DNA of 64,000 nt from Mercurialis annua (taxonomy: Eukaryota; Streptophyta; Magnoliopsida; Malpighiales; Euphorbiaceae), in assembly GCF_937616625.2 (NCBI RefSeq), contig NC_065570.1:25506046-25570045 (forward strand), read 5' to 3'. This document shows, piece after piece, positions 23,386-35,455 of the stretch. Both the position numbers and the translations under genes were made by a program. The notes beneath the pieces were generated by a model. The model was given only the letters and a program-made list of their open reading frames with translations, was not told the origin of the DNA and searched no databases. How positions within the stretch are numbered: the first letter of the stretch is position 1; every line of letters starts with the position of its first letter.

Positions 23386-26300
23386 CTCGGTGCTCCAACA
23401 AACACTCGATCAACACAAAGTGAATAATCAACAATTATTCAACTGGGAGTCACAATTACTCTATACCGGAGTGGTTTCCAAAACTAGTTCGAAACTTAAC
23501 TATTATAAAATTCCCAATGTCCAATATAAGACTAAGCGCTAACTCAACTGTTGTTCTCCAAAATCTTAACTCTTTAGCCTCAATCAAAACAATAACACTG
23601 CAACATAGCTGTCAAAATCTATCGTTCTAAAATAATTTCTTATATCCTCTTATAACATCTCGACATCAAAATGACCGACAACAAAACCCAATAACTTCAG
23701 ATAATATTTCGGTTCCCAAACAAACATTATAATAATCATCTAATCCTAACGATTAGTACCAGCTCGATAATACTATTAACTTGTGAATCAACAACACAAA
23801 AACTCATATCGCAATTCAGAGAAAAGCGAACCTCTCTCATGATAACAAAATAAATTTCTATATCAATGATAACCAATATCCATCATAATGATTCTTCCAA
23901 TCACTCAGAAACATAACGCCACGACTACTCTGAACATTGACTGCATCTGACAACATAAAATTTTGTCGCCCTTACCAAGGGTTCAACAACTGACCCAACG
24001 ATATCCATCATTACGATAATACCCTCTATCACAAAAATCGATTTTTAAATCAACTACCTCATATAACCAAATCGAATTCAAATCCTCAAAATTATTCAAT
24101 CAATTGACTACAGCCTCGTATACAACGAGAGATCAATACGATCAGATTGTTAGTTATGCTCGAAATACCTTTACTATTGAAAAACCATCGGTTTTGCAAA
24201 CCCTTGAAAAATTTCAAGACCTCCACATTTAAATCCGAAATTTCCTCTTACTTTCCAATACATTTGCAAATAAAACAGTTCAATTGACAAAAATTTATGT
24301 TCTTTTTAATTCAAACTTGCTAATACACTTTTTGATAATTTATACTTTAAAAGCCAACTGTGGCAAAATTTTCCGTATTCAAAATACACATTAATGTTTC
24401 AAGCATCCCAAAATTTTAAGTCGCTTCTAAATTTTCTCAAACAAAGACAAAATTGAAGAAATCGCTCAAGCGAAAAATTTATTATCCCTTTTGAATCAAT
24501 TTTGACAAAAATTCTCCCTTTCCTCAGAAAGATAAAATCAGCAATGTAAATCTCTTGTTTATAAACATTCCTTATATCAATACACCCAAAATTCTTTGGA
24601 CAGTTTCAAATCTGCAAAGATAAAGTTTCATTTAAAACAAATATATAGTGTATAAGCACACATGGAGCATAACCAACATTCTTAATCCACAAATCCCTAA
24701 TTATCATGAAGCTTTCTATTCTAAAATACGCTATACCGCACTTAGCACAACTATATCTCGAGCGCAACCTCAAAATCATTTATACTCATAACCACGAGAT
24801 TCTAATTCTAGAGATCAATATCTCACAACATAAACGTCCAATATCCATCACTATCATCACAGAGTATTTTTCTAGCTACCTTTCGGTAACAGTTTCAAAA
24901 TCATTTGAAATCCGACAACTTTATAAATACATTTATCACAATGTGACTCGCGAGTTCGTTTCAAAACACTTTCCTTAAAACACTTTATTGATAAAATCAA
25001 TTTTACATAATTGTGCGCTAGGGTGATGACATCTCTCATCACCAAAGAGTTGCATCCAACCCTAATATTTTTTATGCACGTGATGCATGTACTATTGTGC
25101 ATGTATCAATTATTAATTTATCTTATAATTTAGTGAACATACTCTGTGTTCAATGCAACCCTATTTGTGACTTTCAAAATGCATGTTCATGATATATCTG
25201 GGCCCAATTACGTGTTAAAAATATTTCAAATATTTTAGCAAATCAATCTTTGAAATCCATTTCTCAATAAAACATTTGCTAGACGTTACACTCTGTGAGA
25301 TGTGCACTCGATAACCTCAAAATATTTCTCAAAATTCCTTTTAACCTAGCAACATTCGATGCTATAAAACAATTCAACCTAAAATTCTGTTACAACTCTT
25401 CCGCATAAATATCACACTACCCTAAACCCTAATTGAAACTCATTCCCAAAGAAATAACACATCAAACGTTCTTACCAAATCTACCGCCAGCTCCCGCATC
25501 GCATCATCAGACTTGATGGAAACACCAATGCATTAATACACCGATCTATCTTCTCGGTTCAGAGTTTTCAATATCCGATCTAGGATTATCAGATATCATC
25601 AGCCAATCCGAAGGAAGTACTTCCCTCAAATTCCTCGATATCGAAACCCAAAGGTTTCGATCCACGAAACAGAAAAAGCAAAGCCCCGCGCAACCCAAAA
25701 CCGAACAAAAGGGAAACAAGATCTAAAAGAAGATCTTACTCAAAGATCAAAACTATACATCGAGGTAAGGCAACCATAACCACATGATTAGATCATCTCA
25801 CGTGCTACACCGCACGAAGAGACAAAACTAAAACAATCAACTTAGTCCAACAGACAAGCGAGTTATAAAACACAAATTATGTTCACAAGATAGCAAATCT
25901 GAAAATCGTAAACCACGTAACCATGCCATTGAACATAATTAACTCAAGCATACTTAAAACAAATCAAGATATGCCACAACATTTTCTTGAAATCTCATTA
26001 CAAATTTACCATGTAATAGTATTGTCCTTTAATAGTACGCTTCAAAATTCGTTTTGATATTAAAAACAAATACAAAAACTTCCAAATTTTGCTGAGCCCC
26101 AAGGTTAAAACGAAATCACAATCTATAAAAATCTCTTCTTATTAATCAGTTGCTTTAAAACGGATACCCAAGTATCTCAGACAATGAAATTATCGAGCTA
26201 GCTGAGTCATTACAACAAGCTCAACTCCTAAATTTGGGTGACCCAAGTCGAACCCAAAACAATCGTTTATAAAACGTATTTAAAATATTTGTAAGTCCGG

Positions 26301-27264
26301 AAAAGTATTTTAATAAAATTTCCATCCTTTCAAATTTTGGGAGCTCAATTTAACCCAACCGCTAAACGGTAATTTAAAACTCAAGTGAGAAATCTTTGAT
26401 TTCAAACATCTATTCTTTAAATCCCAAACATTTAAAATGCTAGCATACTACAACATGATAAAAGAACTTCACCGTTAAATTCTTAAAACAATGACTTATC
26501 TCATAAAATATCATTTGAAACCATCGCTTGTTAACACCAGACCAAACATAATATTTCAAAATATTTACTGGCAACTCAACCAAAAAACCATCTTTTTAAG
26601 AATTTAAAATTAAACTTCTCTTATAATTTTATGTCGAAACACAAATCGGATAAAACAATATTCTCAATAAAAATCTTCAAATCAACATGTGGTCAAATAA
26701 TGCATGACCATCAAACACGTTTTAATGTTTAACCCAAAATCTCTTTAATTGAAAAATAAGGCTAACGCCCAACATACGATCACATTTAAAAATAAGGCTA
26801 ACGCCAAAGCCAAGATGTACTTTATTAACAAGGCAAAAGCAGTTCAACGCATCACGTAAAATAACTGTAACATTACCATATATTCTAAATCGTTTTAGGC
26901 ATAAACGACAAGTTTTATCAAACCACATCATACCCAAGTATGAGTCTTTAGGAAAAATTACCAACCTATGATTTCCCGAGAAATCGAAAGCAACTATAAT
27001 CACCCCAGTGAAATAATCTCAACATGATAAAATACAGCAATTAACATCCAAGTGAAATAAATTGTCAATCAAAGCATCAATACCAAATAAGGACTGACAG
27101 ACATCACCTATAGGATGTAGGCTGAAGGTTTGAAAACAAATGATGACGTTTAAAAGACAAGACACGAATCCTAATTCCGCAGTAGTTCCTAAGACACGAT
27201 ATCAACTTATCATGTCAAAAACACATAACAACTAACATGCATAAGGCCTTGGTTTGAAACCAAA
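23386..27264 (-). other. A1 internal leader, non-coding
   Basis: About 3.9 kb between the pol remnant and the PBS without credible coding sequence on either strand; no gag zinc knuckle, protease, RT or integrase core was recognised. From the PBS to about 24960 it aligns with the A2 leader (33989-35455 joined to 53997-54861) in inverted orientation, for example around the TACATCGAGGTAAGG segment near 25755 and the block at 25003-25110. The remaining ~1.6 kb (23386-24960) has no partner in this window because A2 is broken there. Confidence 0.8.
25003..25110 (-). promoter_or_regulatory. Conserved leader block, A1 copy
   Basis: On the minus strand this reads GATGCAACTCTTTGGTGATG followed by AGAGATGTCATCACCCTAGC and GCACAATTATG. 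It contains an 8-bp inverted repeat, GGTGATGA...TCATCACC, at 25022-25043 with a 6-nt loop. Nearly the same sequence occurs in A2, B and C although most of the surrounding leader cannot be aligned by eye between A and B/C. An untested possibility is an RNA packaging or dimerisation signal, or a relic of a short conserved reading frame. Confidence 0.7.
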
Positions 27265-27276
27265 GCTCTGATACCA
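27265..27276 (-). promoter_or_regulatory. Primer-binding site of A1 (tRNA-iMet)
   Basis: The minus strand reads TGGTATCAGAGC four bases after the LTR end ...TGACA. This is complementary to the 3' end of plant initiator methionine tRNA and would prime minus-strand DNA synthesis. It fixes the element's orientation and marks 27281-30405 as the 5' LTR. Confidence 0.95.
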
Positions 27277-28696
27277 AGTTTGTCACTATCCATTTTCATG
27301 AATCGCGACCGGCGCTAGGGTATGGGTAATGTAGTACCAAAACCCGTAGCTAGCCTTTCAATTAACATATAAACACATAAACCTGCAGAAAACCAATGCT
27401 CGGGGGCAACCGAGACTTCAGCCTAAATCTAGCAGTTATAATATTCAACAGTTAATATAACATGCTTATCCAATTCCGAGTCTAATATAGATTTATCATA
27501 AACCAACGTAAATAATATAACATGCCAAAGCAATATAACCAGTCGAACCAATCCGACAAAATATATAATAATAATAAAGACGCCTAGTTACTACTGCGGT
27601 CTAAGAATAAAACAGTTTACAATTTATCAAAATAAATGGAACCTCCGAGGAAAAGTAAATGTGTAGATCACCAGACTCTCTCAGATCATAACCCTGGGAA
27701 AATTGGGAAAATAACGGGGTCAGATATACTGAGATGAGTTTATACCACTATCTACATTTATTAAGTGGAAAACCTTTAAAACCGTTTAAAACATTTAATA
27801 ACGATATTACGAATAATAGTTGGAACCCTAATCCACAATTATAAATAATAAACATAATCCAACAGATCTGGTCCCGAGAGCTGAGCTACACCCAGTTACC
27901 ACTGAACACACTTATACCAGAGTCCGGAGAGCTGAGCTACACCGAGTTACTCTACTTGGTCCCGAGAGCTACGCTCACAGCGAGTTACCACATTTCCATA
28001 TATAACTTACCCAGATCAATACCGGTGCGCACGCAGTCCTAATGATGCCCGTTAGGTAGCATGTTCCAACTAGAAGCCATAATATAAAAACCGTTCGAAA
28101 TATACGTACAGTATATATATTTAATATTAAAATAACAATTTACTTAATAAAGCGGTAAATAGTAAGTACAAACTCACTGCTTGCTAATCCACGTGAATAC
28201 CGGCAAGCAACTAATCCTGGTTCGCCTTTGGAGCACGAACAATAGACGGGTCTAGACAAATAAAATAATTATTAAAAACAGACCCTAACTCTAGAGAGTA
28301 CTAGACACCACATAGGACTCGCACAAATAACAAGTCGGAATAACACAAGCCAGAACACACAAAAATACCCATTAGGTAATAAAGCCCAATTAATAAAAGT
28401 TTATTGAGTTCTCGATTAAAATCCAATTTATAAATATTATTTAATAATCTTTAAATAATAATTTAATTTCCAAATAATGGGTTAGCCTAGTTACTAATAA
28501 CTACCAAGCTAAACTCACTTGTCGGGTGACCCAAGTCTAACCCGACTCAAAACATTTATCAATATAAACCCGAGTTTAAATTATAAAATAATTCAATAAA
28601 ATAATAATCCATTTTAAAAGCGGAACTCAACAACATCAATTTCAAGTAACCCAAGTTACAACCCAAAAACTTAATTAAATAAATCTTATAAAAGTT

Positions 28697-28832
28697 TAGG
28701 GACTAAATTGTACTTTAGCCAATTAGGGACTAAACTGCACTTTTTTCCAATTAGGGACTAAATTGTACTTTAGCCAATTAGGGACTAAACTGTACTTTTT
28801 GCCAATTAGGGACTAAATTGTACTTTAGCCAA
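28697..28832 (-). repeat. 27-28 bp minisatellite in the A1 5' LTR (5 units)
   Basis: Five units of TTAGGGACTAAA type alternate between an AATTGTACTTTAGCCAA form and an AACTGNACTTTTTNCCAA form. There are two units (one alternating pair, ~55 bp) more than in the 3' LTR of the same element, consistent with gain or loss of a dimer after insertion or during replication. Confidence 0.9.
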
Positions 28833-30108
28833 TTTGATATCCAAAATCAATTTAATTGCTTTTGTTTATAATTAAAACAAAATATAAAGTTACTAACCAA
28901 AAACTTAATTAAATAAGTTTTGAAATATTTAGGGGCTAAATTGTAATTTAGCCAATTTGACATTACAATTAAAATTATATATAATTACCCGAGTAATTAT
29001 ATTAATTTAAGTTATAAAAATTTACATATACAAATTGTCTATTTAAAATCAAAGTTATTATCGAAACAAAATGGAATTAATTTAAAGGATTTATCAAGAT
29101 TAAGCAAAAAGGAATGGTGACCATATTTGACATTTAACCATCTCTTTCACTTCAAATAGCAAAACTCCGCCAAAGCTAAACCAAAAATTGCAAATAACAG
29201 TCTTAACCCATCTACCCCAAAGTTGCAGCAACTTTATTCAAGAAAAATTTCAAAAGCAAATTAATATATATAGAAACTAAGATCATCCTTTCAATTGTTT
29301 AAAATAAGAAATCTAAGGACCTTTCTACTCTTTTCACCATCACTTCCATTCAAATGATTCAACTCGGTTTCTCTTGCCAAGCTCCATTCTCGCACCAAAT
29401 CAATGGAAGATTTCCATAATAAGAACAATAATTCAAACATGATTCATGATCAACAATTTACTTAACATAGAAGCTAATGTATCCATCTTAACAAACCAAT
29501 CATAATTACAGTAATTAGAACAAGAAATATGAGCCCTCTGTTATGACAAACATAACCCGATAATTAAGAACCGTACGGCAATCAATACATCCCAAACATC
29601 TTAGTCAAGAACCTCTAACATCCCCGAAGCTCTAATTTCGTAAAGAATAACGAAATCAAAGCCAAAGGAAAGAGCATGGTATCGGCAGCAACATCAAAGT
29701 CAAGAACAGGTTAAGGCCAAAACAGAAAACGGAAACTGTACGACTAATGGAAACGAGGTCGATCACGTACCGTTCAACGAAAACGAGGTGGGGAATCGAC
29801 GGTATATGAGTCTAGAACGTCTGAGATCAAACAGTTTTGATTTTGATCTAGAAACGAGGAAGAACGAATCAGAAAACCGAAAGACGTTTAAAAAATGAAA
29901 ACTGAGATTTAACGAAACCAGAAAAATTACCGAGGCAACCACTTTGAATGAAGATTGCAGCTTCATTTTTCAAAGAAAATGGATGTTAAAGGTGGCTAGG
30001 GTTTGCTTGTAGTGTGGAGAATAGATTAGGTTAAAAAAAATCCTATTTAACTAGGTCAGAATAGGTTAGAACAAAGGACGAACATGCCCCCTCGCAAGGA
30101 TAGGTAAG

Positions 30109-30230
30109 TCTCGAACGGGAATGGCCTTTCAGGCCTAATCCCCGTTCGAGAAATGGCCTGGTCTCGAACGAGACCAGGCCCCCAACATGATTCTCGTTCG
30201 AGAATCATACAATTCTCGAACGAGAATTGT
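30109..30230 (-). repeat. Hairpin cluster in the A1 5' LTR (four inverted repeats)
   Basis: Inverted repeats at 30109-30119 paired with 30141-30151 (11-bp arms), 30155-30180 (12-bp perfect arms around AA), 30187-30208 (10-bp arms around TT) and 30209-30230 (10-bp arms around AA). The last two abut. All centres are CG-NN-CG (CGAACG or CGTTCG), with different outer arms. They lie near the outer end of the LTR. Confidence 0.95.
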
Positions 30231-30405
30231 GTTTCAACTATTGTTTTTTTATTTTTAAAAATAGAAATTTTAATGGTTGAACCTAAATCAACCCCAATCC
30301 CGAACCAACTCGAATCAAACCGCTATCATCCATGTTACTTCAAAACGACCGGAAAATTGTCGGAAACTATCGAAAATTAAATGTAAATTTTTACGGGGTA
30401 TTACA

Positions 30406-31184
30406 CGTTCGGCTTAAATCGCTAAAAAGGTGAAACGTTTGTATTTGTTTTGTAACGTTTGTAAACGTTTGGCTTAAATCACTAAAAAGGTGCAACTTTT
30501 AGATTTATTTCGTAACGTTTGTAAACGTTTGGCTTATGTTGCTAAAAAGGTGAAACATTTAGATTTGTTCCGTAACGTTTAAAAACGTTTGGCTTAAATC
30601 GCAAAAAACGTGAAACGCTTGGATTTGTTTCGTAATGTTTGTAAACGTTTGGCTTATATTGCGAAAAAGGTGAAATGCTTGGTTTTGTTTTGTAACATTT
30701 GTAAGGGTTTGGCTTAAACCGCTAAAAATATGAAACGTTTGGTTTTGTTTCGTGGAGTTTTAATCGTTTGGTTTTCTTTCGTATCTTTTGTAAACGTTGG
30801 GCTGAAACTGCTAACAAGGTGAAACTTTTGGATTTGTTTTGTGACGTTTGTAAACGTTTGGATTAAATTGCTAAAAAGGCGAAACGTTTGGATTTGTTTC
30901 GTAACGTTTGTAAACGTTTGGCTAAAATCGCTAAAAAGGTGAAATGTTTGGATCTGTTTCATAACATTTGTAAATATTTGGCTTAACTTACTAAAAAGGT
31001 GAAATGTTTGGATTTGTTTCGTAACATTTTAAACGTTTGGTTTTGTTTCGTAACTTTTGTAAAAGTTCGGCTTAATTCGCTAAAAATGTGAAACATTTGT
31101 ATTTGTTTAGTAACGTCTGTAAACGTTTAGCTTAAATCCCCAAAAAGGTGAAACGTTTCGATTTGTTTCGTAATGTTTGTAAAC
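30406..31184 (+). repeat. Satellite island between elements A1 and A2
   Basis: About 13 satellite monomers, forward orientation, trapped between two head-to-head 5' LTRs. It includes half-monomers near 30740-30775 and 31010-31045 carrying the usual TTTTAAACGTTTGGTTTTG signature. The last five bases before A2 are TAAAC; they cannot be tested as a TSD because A2 has lost its 3' end. Confidence 0.96.
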
Positions 31185-31320
31185 TGTAATATCCCGGAAA
31201 TTTTTATATTTTTCTAAGTGTTTTCGGAAATAATTTGAGTTTTTCGGGTGGCGGTTCAATTCGTAATTTAATTTTTGGTTCGGTTCAAATTTCATAATTT
31301 TTATGTGATCCTTTTATTTT

Positions 31321-31441
31321 GGTGGTTCAACCAAAAGGTTGAACCACCACCTTTGAATCAGGTCTCGAAAGAGACCTGACTCAATTTTGGTAAGTCTCGT
31401 TCGAGAATTCTTCTTGTTCTGCTGGTCTCGTTCGAGACCAG
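31321..31441 (+). repeat. Hairpin cluster in the A2 LTR (four inverted repeats)
   Basis: Inverted repeats at 31321-31348 (12-bp arms around AAAA), 31359-31378 (CAGGTCTC GAAA GAGACCTG), 31395-31406 (TCTCG TT CGAGA) and 31422-31441 (CTGGTCTCGTTCGAGACCAG). The last two have the CG-NN-CG centre shared with A1 and B. The first has unrelated arms, so the cluster seems to gain and lose members. Confidence 0.94.
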
Positions 31442-31612
31442 TAGAACCCTTGCGAGAAGGGCATTTTAGACCTTCGCACCTCCCATTCCTTCCTGTATTT
31501 ACGTTTTAATTTAACCCTAATTCATTCTCCACACTACAAACAAACCCTAGCCACCATTAACATTCATTTTCACTAAGAAACGTTGCTGAAATCATCCCTC
31601 AAAGTTGCTTAT

Positions 31613-31624
31613 CTGGTAAGCTTC
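31613..31624 (+). promoter_or_regulatory. Candidate 5' splice site in the A2 LTR
   Basis: CTG/GTAAGCTTC lies ~60 bp downstream of AAACCCTAGCC. Equivalent GGTAAG strings are present in the solo LTR, the A1 3' LTR and all four B and C LTRs. Recurrence across diverged families supports function as a donor for a leader intron, but no acceptor was identified. Confidence 0.5.
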
Positions 31625-32508
31625 TTTAATTCATTGAATTTCAGTTTTAACGTTTGAACGACATTACGTAATTTTGATCGTTCTCCTTCGTTTCTTGATC
31701 AAAATCAGAATCGTTTGATCATAGAGATTGTAGACTCAATTCTCTACGTTCCCTTGTCTTGTTTTCGTTGAACGGTACGCTATCGATCTCGTTTCAATCG
31801 CCGTACGGTTTCCATTTTAAACTTTTATAATCTGTTTTTTTGGGGAATTCTTTACTGCCGAATTCCTTTACTTGGCTTGGCTATGATTTTGCTGCATTTG
31901 AGATTATAAATCACTTGTTATGTTAGATGTTAGTTGATTAAGCTCAGTTTAAAATCATCCCGTCATTACCGGATTATTGTTCATCGTTTTTTTTAAAACG
32001 AATAAACACAGTGGATTGGATCGTTCCGTGTCTATTTTGAATTCATGATTGTGACATGTTGAAATCAAGTAATTATTGGATTAAATCATTAAAGAGTTGT
32101 AAAGATTATTGTTTAATGGATTAGTGAATCGTGCCTCTTAGTTCCGTAACTTGATTCATGAAGAAGATAATGTATTGGAGGGATTTTGAGTTTAAATGAG
32201 AAAGATGGCTAATTAGCCATTATGGTTATCAAATTGTTTTGTTTAAAACAAATAAATCCTTAACGTTAAACTTTAACTAATAACTTGGATTTTATTTTGA
32301 TTTATAAATTAAATATTTAAAACGATAGTTAATATAATTACTCGGGTAATTATATTTAACTTCGAAGTTTGATTTGGTATAAATTGGCTAAATTACAATT
32401 TAGTCCCTAAATGTTTTAAAAACTTATTTAAATTAAGTTTTCGGTTAGTAACTTTATACTTAGTTTTTATTATAAACAAAAGTGATCAATTCGATTTTGA
32501 AAATCAAA

Positions 32509-32565
32509 ATGGCTAAAGTACACTTTAGTCCCTAATTGGCTAAAGTACAGTTTAGTCCCTAAACT
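32509..32565 (+). repeat. 27-28 bp minisatellite in the A2 LTR (2 units)
   Basis: Two units of GGCTAAAGTACANTTTAGTC type followed by CCTAA, the complement of the A1 minisatellite. A related single unit (GGCTAAATTACAATTTAGTC) lies at about 32381-32406. Confidence 0.85.
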
Positions 32566-33992
32566 TTATAACTTAAAGTGGTTAAGTTTTAGTTGTAACT
32601 TGGGTTACTTGAAATTGAAGTTATTGAGTTCTACTTTTAAAATGGGTTATTATTTTATCGAATTATTTTATAAATATAAACTCGGGTTTATATTTGATAA
32701 ACGTTTTGAGTCGGGTTAGACTTGGGTCACCCGATAAGTGAGGTTAGCTTGGTAGTTATTGGTAACTCGACTAACCCGCTATTTGGAAATTGATTATTAT
32801 TTAAAGATTATTAAATAATATTTGTAAATCGGATTTCAAGCGAGAACTCAATAAACTTTTATTAATTGGGCTTTATTACCTTTTGGGTATTTTTGTGTGT
32901 TCTGACTTGTTTTATTCCGACGTGTTATTTGTGCTAGTCCTATGTGGTGTCTAGTACTCTCTAGTGTTAGGGTATGTTTTTAATAATTATTTTATTTGTC
33001 TAGACCCGTCTATTGTTCGTGCTTCAGAGGCGAACCAGGATTAGTTGCTTGCCGGTTATCACGTGGATTAGCAAGCAGTGAGTTTGTACTTACTATTTAT
33101 CGCTTTATTAAGTAAATTGTTATTTTAATATTAAATATATATATGGTACGTATATTGCGAACTGTTTTATATTATGGCTCTTAGTTGGAACATGCTACCT
33201 AATGGGCATCATTAGGACTACGTGCGCACCGGTAATGATCTGGGTAAGGTATTTATGGAAATGTGGTAACTCGGTGTGAGCGTAGCTCTCGGGACCAAAT
33301 AGAGTAACTCGGTGTAGCATAGCTCTCGGGACTCTGGATATGGTAAAGTATGGTCGGTGGTAACTCGGTGTAGTACAGCTCTCGGGACCAGGCCTATTGG
33401 TTTATTTTTATTATTTAGAATTATGGATTAGGGTTCCAACTATTATTCGTAATATCGTTATTAAATGTTTTAAACAATTTTAAAGGTTTTCCACTTAATA
33501 AATGTAGGTAGTGGTATAAACTCATCTCAGTATATCTGACCCCGTTGTTTTCCCAATTTTTCCCAGGGTTATGATCTGAGAGAGTCTGGTGATCTCCGCA
33601 TTTACTTTTCCTCGGAGGTTCCATTTATTTTAGTAGAACTATCAAACTGATTTTATTCTTAGAGCGCAGTAGTAATTAGAAGTCGTATTTGTCTAATACT
33701 TGTTATCAGAATTATTCTACTGATTTAATTGTTTTGGCTTTAATATAATAACTTGGGTTATTAAATATTTATGTTATGTTGGAGATTCGATATTGATCGA
33801 GCATTTCTTATATAAATGTTGTATTTTATGAACTGCTAGAAATAGGCTGAAGTCTCGGTTGCCCGCGAGCATTGGTTTTCTTGCAGGTTTATATAATTGT
33901 TGTTTTTCCGCAAGGCTAGCTACGGGTTTTGGTACAACCATACCCATACCCTAGCGCCGGTCGCGATTCATGAAAATGGGTCGTGACAAAGT

Positions 33993-34004
33993 TGGTATCA
34001 GAGC
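33993..34004 (+). promoter_or_regulatory. Primer-binding site of A2 (tRNA-iMet)
   Basis: TGGTATCAGAGC begins four bases after the LTR end GTGACA, matching the initiator-Met tRNA 3' end. The following CTTTGGTTTCAAACCAAGGC is also conserved in A1 and contains an inverted repeat (TTGGTTT...AAACCAA). Confidence 0.95.
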
Positions 34005-35450
34005 TTTGGTTTCAAACCAAGGCCTTATGCATGTTATTGTTATGTGTTTTTGGCATGATAAGTTGATGTCGGGTCTTAGGAACTACTGCGGAATTAGGAT
34101 TCGTGTCTTGTCTTTTAAAATGTCATCATTTGTTTTCAAAACTTCAGCCTACATCCTATTGGTGATTTCTGTCAGTCCTTATTTGGTATTGATGCTTTGA
34201 TTAACAATTTATTTCACTTGGATGTTAATTGTTGTGTTTTATCATGTTGAGATTATTTCACTTGGGTGATTATAATTGCTTTCGATTTCTCGAGAAATCA
34301 TAGGTTGGTAAATTTTTCTAAAACTCATACTTGGGTATGATGTTGTTTGATAAAACTTGTCGTTTATGTCTAAAATGATTTAGAATATATGGTAATGTTA
34401 CAGTTGTTTTACGTGATGCGTTGAGTTGCTTTTGCCTAATAATAAAGTACATCTTGACTATGGCCTCGATTGTTGATTTTAAATGTGATTGTATGTTTGG
34501 CGTTAGTCTTGTTTTTCTATTAAAAAGATTTTGGGGTAAACCTTAAAACGTGTTTGATGGTCATGCATTGTTTGACCACATGTTGATTTAAAGATTTTCA
34601 TTGCGAATATTGTTTTATCCGATTTGTGTTTCGACATAGAATCATAAGAGAAGTTTAATTCTAAATTCTTAAAAAGATTTATTTTTGGTTGAGTTACCAG
34701 TTAATATTTTGAAATATTACGTTTGGTCTGGTGTTAACGAGCGATGGTTTCAAATGATGTTTTATGAGATAAGTCATTGTTTTAATAATTTAGCGTTGGA
34801 GTTATTTTATCATGTTGTAGTATGTCAACATTTTAAAAAAATTGGGATTTACGGAATAGATGTTTGAGATTAAAGATTTCTCATTTGAGCTTTTAGATTG
34901 CCGTTTAGCAGTTGGGTTAAGTTGAACTCTCAATTTTGAAAGGATGGAAATTTTATTAAAAATATTTTTTTCGATTTTACAAATATTTGAATACGTTTTA
35001 TAAACGATTGTTTGGGTTCGACTTGGGTCACCCAAATTTAGGAGTTGAGCTTGGTAGTTGTAATGACTCGGCTAGCTCGATGTTTTTATGATTTGAGATA
35101 CTTGGGTATCCGTTTTAAAGCAACTGATTAATAAGAAGAGATTTTTTTTTACAAATTGTGATGTTGTTTTAACCGTGGGGCTCAACAGAATTTGGAAGTT
35201 TTCGTATTTGACTTTAAATTTCAAAACAAATTTTGAAGCGTACTATTAAAGGACAAGATAATTGCATGGTGACTTTGTAATGAGGTTTCTAGGATATGTT
35301 GTGACATATCCCGATTTGTTTTTAAGTATGTTTGAGTTAATCGTGTTCAATGGTACGTTTACGTGATTATCGTTTTACAGATTTTTTTCTTGTGAAAATA
35401 ATTTGCGCTGTTTAACTCGCTTGTTTGTTGGACTAAGTTGATTGTTTTTG

Positions 35451-35455
35451 TTTTG
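35451..35455. repeat. Target-site duplication TTTTG of element B (left copy)
   Basis: TTTTG precedes TGTAATACCCC at 35456 and recurs at 53992-53996 directly after GTCGTGACA. Removing B restores a leader that aligns with A1. Confidence 0.95.

Larger units (their letters stand above)
16886..30405 (-). mobile_element. Element A1: Ty3/gypsy LTR retrotransposon of Tekay/Del chromovirus type, internally deleted
   Basis: A minus-strand element with a 5' LTR at 27281-30405, PBS at 27265-27276, internal region down to 22817, and a 3' LTR at 20734-22816 plus 16886-17836 that is split by a solo LTR. The only coding trace is an integrase tail plus chromodomain at 22936-23316; gag, protease, RT, RNase H and most of integrase are absent, so the element cannot be autonomous. 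Its far 3' end is truncated: about 32 bp of the LTR terminus are missing at the satellite junction near 16886, so no TSD can be paired. The two LTRs differ by a few per cent over the part I compared by eye. Confidence 0.9.
27281..30405 (-). repeat. A1 5' LTR (3125 bp)
   Basis: Full-length LTR from TGTCACTATCC to GGGGTATTACA in plus-strand reading. Its inner terminus has two substitutions relative to TGTCACGACCC of the other A copies. It contains a five-unit minisatellite (28697-28832), a four-hairpin cluster (30109-30230) and a TAGGGTTTG motif near 29997 (AAACCCTA on the element strand). The donor-like site intact in the 3' LTR has decayed here to GGTAATTTT near 29926-29934. Right after 30405 the satellite resumes with CGTTCGGCTTAAATCGC. 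Confidence 0.94.
31185..33988 (+). repeat. Element A2 5' LTR (2804 bp)
   Basis: Runs from TGTAATATCCCGG to GGGTCGTGACA, followed by an initiator-Met PBS. It shares with A1, in inverted orientation, the distal ~1 kb, the CACTTTAGTCCCTAA units and the hairpin cluster, but is shorter and diverged in the middle. AAACCCTAGCCACC at 31546-31559 and CTGGTAAGCTTC at 31613-31624 occupy the same relative places as TAGGGTTTG and the donor-like sites of A1 and the solo LTR. I could not fix a TATA box with confidence (weak candidate near 31494). Confidence 0.93.
33989..35455 (+). other. A2 leader, part 1, non-coding
   Basis: Sequence between the PBS and the insertion point of B, co-linear with the inverse of A1 27280-25850. 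Small open frames (for example 33970-34200) start inside the LTR end and show no recognised domain. The last five bases, TTTTG at 35451-35455, are the left TSD of element B. Confidence 0.85.

Noticed and set aside
24706..24978. 90-codon plus-strand frame in the A1 leader as a gene
   Set aside because: It is antisense to the element, overlaps a minus-strand frame and shows no recognised domain.
31546..31553. Interstitial telomeric repeat
   Set aside because: Only one AAACCCTA unit is present per LTR, not a tandem array.
33970..34200. 76-codon frame starting at the end of the A2 LTR as gag
   Set aside because: It begins inside the LTR terminus, spans the primer-binding site and has no gag or zinc-knuckle features.
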